Shown here: piece after piece, positions 7,487 through 13,422 of the stretch
Layout of the letters: every line of letters starts with the position of its first letter
How positions within the stretch are numbered: position 1 is the first letter of the stretch
NCBI GenBank assembly: GCA_017304505.1
Contig: JAFKKQ010000119.1
Span: 1 to 13,422, forward strand
Reading direction: 5' to 3'
Source: Hyphomicrobiales bacterium
GTDB taxonomy: Bacteria; Pseudomonadota; Alphaproteobacteria; Rhizobiales; Xanthobacteraceae
Length of the DNA stretch: 13,422 nucleotides
Translations under genes and position numbers: made by a program
The notes under the pieces: generated by a model
Database searches by the model: none
The model's input: only the letters and a program-made list of their open reading frames with translations
Told to the model about the DNA's origin: nothing

Positions 7487-7532
7487 CCCGGATCGGCGAT
7501 TTTCGATAAGCAGCGAGTGAGTGGAGCGGACG

Positions 7533-9293
7533 ATGACCAAGCAGATGACCGGCGCCGAAATGGTGCTTGAGGCGCTTGCCGATCAAGGCGTGCAGCACAT
7601 CTTCGGCTATCCGGGCGGCGCGGTGCTGCCGATCTATGACGCGATCTTCCAGCAGAAAAAGGTTCAGCACGTCCTGGTGCGCCACGAGCAGGGCGCGGTG
7701 CATGCGGCGGAAGGCTATGCGCGTTCCACCGGCAAGGTCGGCTGTGTGCTGGTCACGTCCGGTCCCGGCGCCACCAACGCGGTGACGGGTCTGGCCGATG
7801 CGTTCTGCGATTCCATTCCGATCGTCGTCATCACTGGGCAGGTGCCGACGCACCTGATCGGCAACGATGCCTTCCAGGAGTGCGACACGGTCGGCATCAC
7901 GCGGCCGTGCACGAAGTACAATTACCTGGTCAAGACCATCGAGGATTTGCCGCGCGCGCTGCATGAGGCGTTCCACATCGCTGCGAGCGGGCGGCCGGGT
8001 CCGGTCGTGATCGATATTCCGAAAGACATTCAGTTCGCCAGCGGTACCTACACCAAGCCGCAGGCCATTCAGCACAAGGGCTATCATCCTCGGCTGAAGG
8101 GCGATCCCGCTGCGATCAAGCATGCCGTGGACTTGATGCAGCGCGCCAAGCGCCCGCTGTTCTACACCGGTGGCGGCATCATCAACTCCGGCCCGAACGC
8201 CAGCAAGCTGCTGCGCGAACTGGTCAAGCTTACCGGTTTTCCGATCACATCGACGTTGATGGGGCTTGGTGCTTATCCGGCCTCGGGTCCGGCGTGGCTC
8301 GGCATGCTGGGCATGCACGGCACCTGGGAAGCAAACTGGGCGATGCACGATTGCGATCTGATGATCTGCATCGGCGCGCGCTTCGATGACCGCATCACCG
8401 GGCGCCTCGATGCCTTTGCGCCGAATTCGACCAAGATCCACGTCGATATCGACCCGTCGTCGATCAACAAGAACGTCAAGGTCGACGTGCCGATCATCGG
8501 CGACTGCGCGCATGTGCTCGAGGAGATGGCCGCGCTCTGGCGCGCGGGCAAAGCATCGCCGGAGAAGAAGGCGCTGGCGGCCTGGTGGAAGGAGATCGAC
8601 ACGTGGCGGGCGCGCAAATCGCTCGCCTATCGACCCTCGAAGAGCGTGATCAAGCCGCAATACGCCATTCAGCGGCTTTATGAACTGACCAAGGATCGCG
8701 ACACCTACATCACCACCGAGGTGGGACAGCATCAGATGTGGGCGGCGCAGTTCTACCACTTCGAGGAACCGAACCGTTGGATGACCTCCGGTGGGCTCGG
8801 CACGATGGGCTATGGCCTGCCGTCGGCGGTTGGCGTTCAGATGGCGCATCCGAAGTCGCTTGTGGTCGACATCGCCGGCGAAGCCTCGGTGCTGATGACC
8901 ATGCAGGAGATGTCGACGGCCGTGCAGTACCGGCTGCCGATCAAGATCTTCATCCTCAACAACCAGTACATGGGGATGGTGCGGCAATGGCAGGAATTGC
9001 TGCACGGCGGCCGCTACGCCGAGAGCTACACGCACTCGCTGCCGGACTTCGTGAAGCTCGCCGAGGCGTATCACGCGGTCGGCATCCGCTGCGAGCAGCC
9101 GGGCGACCTCGACGACGCGATCAAGGAAATGATCGCTGTCGACAAGCCGGTGCTGTTCGATTGCCGGGTCGATCAGACCGAGAACTGCTTCCCGATGATT
9201 CCGTCCGGTCGCGCCCATAACGAGATGCTGTTGGGCGACAGCGGCGAGAGCGTCGAGGGCGCCATCACCGAAGACGGAAAGATCATGGTGTGA
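7533..9293 (+). CDS. ilvI: Acetolactate synthase large (catalytic) subunit
   Basis: ThDP-, FAD- and Mg-dependent condensation of two pyruvates to 2-acetolactate, or of pyruvate with 2-oxobutyrate, the first common step of Val/Leu/Ile synthesis. The 586-residue product has the catalytic Glu52 in VRHEQGAVH, VTSGPGATNA, ASGRPGPVVIDIPKD, the MLGMHGTWEANWAMHDCDLMICIGARFDDRITG central segment, SGGLGTMGYGLPSAVG, and the ThDP-binding stretch ending FILNNQYMGMVRQWQ. It resembles E. coli IlvI along its whole length; ilvB is an equally used symbol. The start is ATG 7533 with GTGGAG at 7521-7526; an upstream in-frame GTG (7521) is that ribosome site itself. In the metal/ThDP motif the usual Gly-Asp-Gly/Ala-Ser reads Gly449-Glu450-Ala-Ser. 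The gene follows a leader with attenuator features and is followed by ilvH. Confidence 0.96.
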   Translation: MTKQMTGAEMVLEALADQGVQHIFGYPGGAVLPIYDAIFQQKKVQHVLVRHEQGAVHAAEGYARSTGKVGCVLVTSGPGATNAVTGLADAFCDSIPIVVITGQVPTHLIGNDAFQECDTVGITRPCTKYNYLVKTIEDLPRALHEAFHIAASGRPGPVVIDIPKDIQFASGTYTKPQAIQHKGYHPRLKGDPAAIKHAVDLMQRAKRPLFYTGGGIINSGPNASKLLRELVKLTGFPITSTLMGLGAYPASGPAWLGMLGMHGTWEANWAMHDCDLMICIGARFDDRITGRLDAFAPNSTKIHVDIDPSSINKNVKVDVPIIGDCAHVLEEMAALWRAGKASPEKKALAAWWKEIDTWRARKSLAYRPSKSVIKPQYAIQRLYELTKDRDTYITTEVGQHQMWAAQFYHFEEPNRWMTSGGLGTMGYGLPSAVGVQMAHPKSLVVDIAGEASVLMTMQEMSTAVQYRLPIKIFILNNQYMGMVRQWQELLHGGRYAESYTHSLPDFVKLAEAYHAVGIRCEQPGDLDDAIKEMIAVDKPVLFDCRVDQTENCFPMIPSGRAHNEMLLGDSGESVEGAITEDGKIMV

Positions 9294-9304
9294 CAACGGC
9301 TGCC

Positions 9305-9375
9305 ATGCCCGCGCAGGCGGGCATCCGGTCGTCATGAGAAGTGGTTACTGGATCGCCCGGCCAGGGCCGGGCGAT
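9305..9375. repeat. Two palindromes of extragenic-repeat type between ilvI and ilvH
   Basis: Palindrome A has an 8-bp stem, ATGCCCGC (9305-9312) with GCGGGCAT (9317-9324), and loop GCAG. Palindrome B has a 10-bp stem, ATCGCCCGGC (9352-9361) with GCCGGGCGAT (9366-9375), and loop CAGG, flanked by TTACTGG and GACG. Similar paired palindromes beginning CTGGATCGCCCGG and ending GGGCGATGACG are familiar dispersed elements in rhizobial genomes; that identity is from memory, not a search. They fill most of the 105-base gap and would fold in the ilvIH message, possibly protecting the ilvI 3' end. The 27 bases joining them include GTCATGAGAAGTGG. Confidence 0.6.
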
Positions 9376-9398
9376 GACGCCGAGTAAGAGGAACGATT

Positions 9399-9938
9399 GT
9401 GAACAGCACCTCCCATTATCCCGCGGCCACTGTGATGGAGCGGATCGAGACCCACACCTTGTCGGTGATCGTCGACAACGAGCCGGGCGTGCTGGCACGG
9501 GTGATTGGGCTGTTTTCCGGCCGTGGCTACAACATCGACTCGCTGACGGTGTCGGAGACCGAGCACGAGAAGCACCTGTCGCGCATCACCATCGTCACGC
9601 GCGGCACGCCGATGGTGATCGAGCAGATCAAGAACCAGCTCGAGCGCCTGGTGCCGATCCATCGCGTGGTCGATATGACGCTGGTGGGGCTCTCGATTCA
9701 GCGCGAACTTGCGATGGTGAAGGTGCGCGGCAAGGGCGAGCACCGGGTCGAGGCGTTGCGGCTCGCGGACGCCTTCCGCGCTCGCGTCATCGACGCCAGC
9801 ATCGGGAGCTTTATCTTCGAGATCACCGGGGCGAGCGACAAGGTCGACAGCTTCATCGGCCTGATGCTGCCGCTCGGGCTGGTCGAGGTGTCGCGCACCG
9901 GCGCCGTCGCCATCGGCCGTGGCGCCGAGGCGATGTGA
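9399..9938 (+). CDS. ilvH: Acetolactate synthase small (regulatory) subunit
   Basis: Regulatory subunit that activates the catalytic subunit and confers valine feedback inhibition. The 179-residue product has an N-terminal ACT domain at about 18-92 (HTLSVIVDNEPGVLARVIGLFSGRGYNIDSLTVSE) and a C-terminal ACT-like domain (ELAMVKVRGKG... RVIDASIGSFIFEITGASDKVDSFI). The length fits the two-domain IlvH type rather than the short E. coli IlvN. The residues aligning with the valine site of E. coli IlvH are kept (Asn27, Gly30, Asn45, equivalent to Asn11, Gly14, Asn29), so valine inhibition is likely. The start is GTG 9399, with AAGAGGAA at 9386-9393. ATG 9435 is a shorter alternative and would begin directly at the ACT domain. 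The symbol ilvN is also used for this gene. Confidence 0.94.
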   Translation: MNSTSHYPAATVMERIETHTLSVIVDNEPGVLARVIGLFSGRGYNIDSLTVSETEHEKHLSRITIVTRGTPMVIEQIKNQLERLVPIHRVVDMTLVGLSIQRELAMVKVRGKGEHRVEALRLADAFRARVIDASIGSFIFEITGASDKVDSFIGLMLPLGLVEVSRTGAVAIGRGAEAM

Positions 9939-9995
9939 GGGGCGGGGCCGTGGGGACGCCGGCGCGATCCGCCGCCGCTCCAGGCTTGCGGGGAC

Positions 9996-10016
9996 TTGCC
10001 CCCGGTGGGGCGGCAA
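9996..10016 (+). other. Hairpin in the ilvH-ilvC gap
   Basis: TTGCCCCC (9996-10003) can pair with GGGCGGCAA (10008-10016), giving an 8-bp stem with one bulged C over a GGTG loop. No T-run follows, so it is not a standard terminator. The remainder of the 161-base gap between ilvH and ilvC is very G-rich. It contains no leader ORF with branched-chain codons and no promoter I would defend. Confidence 0.25.
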
Positions 10017-10021
10017 CCTAG

Positions 10022-11119
<1,098 letters not shown>

Positions 11120-11147
11120 GCGCGCGATTCGCAATTCGGCCTGTATT

Positions 11148-11187
11148 CGGAGGGGGCTTCGCGTCGCGAAGCCCCCTCCGCCTGTTT
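11148..11187 (+). terminator. Terminator-like long hairpin after ilvC
   Basis: The sequences 11148-11163 and 11165-11180 are perfect reverse complements, 16 bases each around one central T. In practice this is a 14-bp stem with a small loop. CCTGTTT follows, a short T-tract. It begins 29 bases after the ilvC stop and most likely ends the ilv transcript. The symmetry means it could also work on the other strand. Confidence 0.65.
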
Positions 11188-11214
11188 GGGCATCGCGTGG
11201 TGCCGCTGGCGTAA

Positions 11215-11241
11215 GGTGGGTTGAGCGCAGCGAAACCCATC
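11215..11241. repeat. Palindrome resembling a widespread dispersed repeat
   Basis: GGTGGGTT (11215-11222) faces AAACCCATC (11233-11241) across GAGCGCAGCG, forming an imperfect hairpin with seven pairs, including one G-T. The form (GGTGGGTT, a GC-rich centre, AACCCATC) resembles a palindromic intergenic repeat seen in many proteobacterial genomes; that is recall, not a search result. It has no coding role. The rest of the 286-base gap between ilvC and the next gene (11120-11405) contains the ilvC terminator, a GC-palindromic stretch around 11303-11320 and a weak promoter candidate. Confidence 0.5.
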
Positions 11242-11320
11242 GCGATCAGACTTGGTGCGTCTTGGCGCCGGGGTGTGGCGGCGTTGGTGTGTCCACGGCC
11301 TGCCGGCCCGCCCGCCGGGC

Positions 11321-11349
11321 TTGCCATGACAGTTTTATTACAGAATGAT
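11321..11349 (+). promoter_or_regulatory. Weak promoter candidate for the membrane phosphotransferase gene
   Basis: TTGCCA (11321-11326) and AATGAT (11344-11349), 17 bases apart, match 9 of 12 consensus positions. It is 56 bases before the start codon at 11406, in the most AT-rich patch of the gap. Moderate match only. Confidence 0.3.
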
Positions 11350-11405
11350 GACGCCAGTCCGCCACCGGCCGTATCAGGTCCAAACCCGGGCGCGGCTCCG
11401 GTGCC

Positions 11406-13124
11406 ATGTCGACCGCCCCGACCAACAATCCCTGGAGCCTGAACGTCTTTCGCGTTCTTGGGCGCGATACGGTGGCGTGGGGTCTGCTGGCCGTTCTGCA
11501 TCTTGCCGCGCTCGCGATCCTGATGGGAACCGAGGACGAGCTTGTCGGCCGTTTTGCATTTCTGTTCGCCTGGGGGCTTCTGAACAGCCTTTGGCTTGTC
11601 GTGCTGCGCCGGCCGGCGGCGGCGGCGGCGCTTTCTCTCGTCATGTTCGTGGTGCTGATCCTGCTTTCGCAGTTCAAGCAGAACGTGGTGTTGATGTCGG
11701 CCAATTTCGTCGACGTCATGCTGATCGACAAAGACACCGTCACGTTCCTGCTCACGGTCTTTCCCAAGGTGATCCCGGCGACCGTGATTGCAGCGGTGGT
11801 GGTTCTGCCGTTGTTGGCGCTGTGTTGGTGGGCCGATGCGTTTCGCGTGCGGCGATGGACGGCGGCGCTCGGAGCGGCTGCGTCGCTGGCGGCGCTCAGC
11901 GCACTCTCGCTCGCGGTGCCGATGGATCGCGAGAAGGCTTTCGCGTCCGCTGCTTACGTATCCGAGTTCATGCGCTCCGGCGTGCTGGCGATGGTGGATA
12001 TTGCAACCCGTGGCGTGCTCGAATCCGACAGCTTTGTCGCGGACCGCTTGCCGCAAGTGGCACCGGTCGGTTGCCAGCCGGGCCAGCGGTTGCCGCATAT
12101 TGTCCTTGTGCTCGACGAGTCGAGCTTCGACATCAGCACCGTGCGCGGCATCAAGGTTCCGCCGAACTACCGGAGAAGGTTTCAATCGTTCGACGGCAAT
12201 TCGCGAGCGCTGATGGTGGAGGGCGCCGGCGGGCCGACCTGGTACACAGAATACAATGTGCTCACGGGGCTTTCGGCCAAGTCCTATGGCCGGTTCTCGA
12301 ATTTCGTCACCCGCATCGCCGGAGGGCGCGTCTCCCGCAGCCTGCCGAACGCGCTGCGCCCCTGCGGCTATCGCAGCTACAGCCTTTATCCCTGGTACGG
12401 CGCGTTCCTGGGGGCGCGCTATTTCCAGAAGTCGATCGGCATCGACCGCTTTCTCGATACCAAGGACCTCGGCACGCGGAATGTCGAGCCCGACCGTTTC
12501 TATTACGACTTCACGGCTGACCTGATCCGCCGCGACGGCCGCGATCGCCCGTTGTTCGTGATGACCTACCTGATGGCCAATCATTTCTCGTGGGGGCCTC
12601 GCTACCGACCGGACCTGATGCCCGGCTGGCGCGACCTGGGCAACCCCGTGATCGATGGCGAACGGGTGGACGAATACCTGCGCCGGCAGGAGATGAGCGC
12701 GCGCGACTATCGCGCGTTCGTGGAACGTCTGCACAATGAATTTCCCAGCGACCCGTTCCTGATCGTCCGTTTCGGGGATCATCAGCCATTGTTCGCCAAG
12801 AAAATCATCGACCCGACGCTTGACGATATCGGCATCGGCCGGCGGATCGATGCCGGCGATCCACGCTATTTCACGACGTATTATGCCATCGACGCGCTGA
12901 ACTTCCGTCCGGCCGATTTGTCACTCGCCTTCGACGGGCTCGATGCTGCCTATCTGCCGCTGATCATCCTGGAGGCTGCGGGGGTGCCGCTTGACGGTTC
13001 ATTCGTCGAGCAAAGGCGCATCCTGAAAGAGTGCAACGGCCTGTTCTATCTTTGCGCCGGCGGCGCCAAGGTCCGGCGCTTCAACCGCATGCTGATCGAT
13101 GCGGGGTTTATCAAAGGTCTCTGA
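11406..13124 (+). CDS. LTA synthase/phosphoglycerol transferase-like membrane protein (sulfatase fold)
   Basis: A 572-residue protein with about five N-terminal transmembrane helices (near 23-41, 48-67, 71-90, 122-143, 152-171), then a periplasmic alkaline-phosphatase/sulfatase-type domain. Candidate metal and nucleophile positions match the lipoteichoic-acid synthase pattern: Glu238 in VLVLDESSFD, Thr278 in GGPTWYTEYNVLTGLS, and Asp458-His459 in FGDHQP. Enzymes of this family move phosphoglycerol or phosphoethanolamine from phospholipids to envelope glycans or lipids. Gram-negative alphaproteobacteria make no LTA, so the acceptor is unknown. Periplasmic glucans (as with OpgB or CgmB) or a surface polysaccharide are possible, but no glycan gene is nearby. 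ATG 11406 has no clear Shine-Dalgarno. No homolog was searched; a broader sulfatase-superfamily role is the fallback. Confidence 0.75.
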   Translation: MSTAPTNNPWSLNVFRVLGRDTVAWGLLAVLHLAALAILMGTEDELVGRFAFLFAWGLLNSLWLVVLRRPAAAAALSLVMFVVLILLSQFKQNVVLMSANFVDVMLIDKDTVTFLLTVFPKVIPATVIAAVVVLPLLALCWWADAFRVRRWTAALGAAASLAALSALSLAVPMDREKAFASAAYVSEFMRSGVLAMVDIATRGVLESDSFVADRLPQVAPVGCQPGQRLPHIVLVLDESSFDISTVRGIKVPPNYRRRFQSFDGNSRALMVEGAGGPTWYTEYNVLTGLSAKSYGRFSNFVTRIAGGRVSRSLPNALRPCGYRSYSLYPWYGAFLGARYFQKSIGIDRFLDTKDLGTRNVEPDRFYYDFTADLIRRDGRDRPLFVMTYLMANHFSWGPRYRPDLMPGWRDLGNPVIDGERVDEYLRRQEMSARDYRAFVERLHNEFPSDPFLIVRFGDHQPLFAKKIIDPTLDDIGIGRRIDAGDPRYFTTYYAIDALNFRPADLSLAFDGLDAAYLPLIILEAAGVPLDGSFVEQRRILKECNGLFYLCAGGAKVRRFNRMLIDAGFIKGL

Positions 13125-13157
13125 TCGCGAGGCGGCTACGGCAGCTCTCGCGATCAG
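13121..13157. terminator. Inverted repeat joining two convergent stop codons
   Basis: CTGATCGCGAG (13121-13131) and CTCGCGATCAG (13147-13157) are perfect 11-bp reverse complements around a 15-base loop. The left arm contains the stop of the plus-strand membrane protein (TGA 13122-13124). The right arm contains the stop of the minus-strand thioredoxin gene (complement of 13154-13156). It is probably a bidirectional terminator or transcript-end stabiliser, although neither side has a strong T-run. Confidence 0.5.
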
Positions 13158-13422
13158 CCGTTCGTCTTGAGATCGCTGTCAAAGCTTCGCCCTTTGCCGG
13201 CATGTCCGGCGACGGAACGGAACAGCGCAAGGAATTTGTCGGGATCGAGATAGCCCTGTGCGCGTGCGGTTTCACGTTCGCGCGGCGCTTTGCCGGCAAG
13301 GCCGGTGAGACTCTGGGGGAAGAACTGGAAGGTCGGCGTGTAGCGCACACCGTATTTCCGTGCGATCTGCTTTTCAGACAGCTTCTCGCCGTCGAAATCC
13401 GTCACTTGGCGCGAGCCGATGA
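13154..13422 (-). CDS. Thioredoxin-family protein, SoxW-like (5' part beyond window)
   Basis: Only the C-terminal part, about 88 residues, is in the window; the frame stays open to the right edge. The sequence IGSRQVTDFDGEKLSEKQIARKYGVRYTPTFQFFP resembles SoxW-type periplasmic thioredoxins. It includes the cis-proline loop (YTPTFQFF, the thioredoxin-fold landmark) and a closing GYLDPDKFLALFRSVAGHA helix. The redox CxxC motif would lie upstream, outside the window, so activity cannot be checked. A GTG at 13403-13405 is just an internal Val. The pathway is unknown; the family handles disulfide exchange or sulfur oxidation in the periplasm. It converges on the membrane phosphotransferase gene with 29 bases between the stops. 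Confidence 0.7.
   Translation of the reverse strand, partial: IGSRQVTDFDGEKLSEKQIARKYGVRYTPTFQFFPQSLTGLAGKAPRERETARAQGYLDPDKFLALFRSVAGHAGKGRSFDSDLKTNG

Noticed and set aside
7386..9335. A 649-codon open frame on the minus strand opposite ilvI
   Set aside because: It is fully antisense to a certain acetolactate synthase gene, shows no domain I recognise, and such long antisense frames are expected from strong G/C third-position bias.

Overview
The window is GC-rich chromosomal DNA from an alphaproteobacterium, most likely of the order Hyphomicrobiales (Rhizobiales), in the Bradyrhizobium/Rhodopseudomonas/Xanthobacteraceae direction. That placement is inference. It rests on the gene order (thyA-folA-hflK-hflC-DUF2065-degP, then serB and miaA head to head, then ilvI-ilvH-ilvC), the strong G/C third-position bias, and palindromic extragenic repeats of a rhizobial type. 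No genus can be named without a search.

Layout. (1) 1-1311: the one-carbon/folate pair thyA (first few codons lie left of the window) and folA, overlapping by 4 bp. (2) 1312-5432: a sigma70-like promoter, then hflK and hflC (overlapping by 4 bp), a 61-residue two-helix DUF2065 protein, and a periplasmic Do/HtrA protease with a clear signal peptide, closed by a rho-independent terminator. This is an envelope protein-quality-control cluster: HflKC surrounds and modulates the membrane protease FtsH, and DegP handles misfolded periplasmic proteins. (3) 5433-7280: serB (minus) and miaA (plus), divergent, with annotated start codons interlocked in a 9-bp sequence. (4) 7281-11187: branched-chain amino-acid synthesis. 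A good promoter is followed by a short leader ORF rich in Leu/Ile/Val codons, a strong hairpin and a terminator-like hairpin, then ilvI and ilvH (the two acetolactate synthase subunits) and ilvC. The leader looks like a translation-coupled attenuator. Two palindromes of repeat type sit between ilvI and ilvH. (5) 11188-13422: a dispersed-repeat-like palindrome, a five-helix membrane protein of the LTA-synthase/phosphoglycerol-transferase type, and the 3' end of a SoxW-like thioredoxin gene on the minus strand. The last two genes converge on an inverted repeat whose two arms contain their two stop codons.

Almost everything here is core metabolism and housekeeping. No mobile element, CRISPR array, tRNA, rRNA or defence system was seen. 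The most interesting signals are regulatory or architectural: the ilv leader/attenuator, the interlocked serB/miaA starts and the stop-codon inverted repeat. Others are residue-level oddities in DHFR (Phe in place of the near-invariant active-site Trp) and in acetolactate synthase (Glu in place of the first metal-binding Asp), and the membrane phosphotransferase whose substrate is unknown. No gap between genes exceeds 300 bases; the longest are 1312-1454, 7281-7532 and 11120-11405, and their contents are described below.
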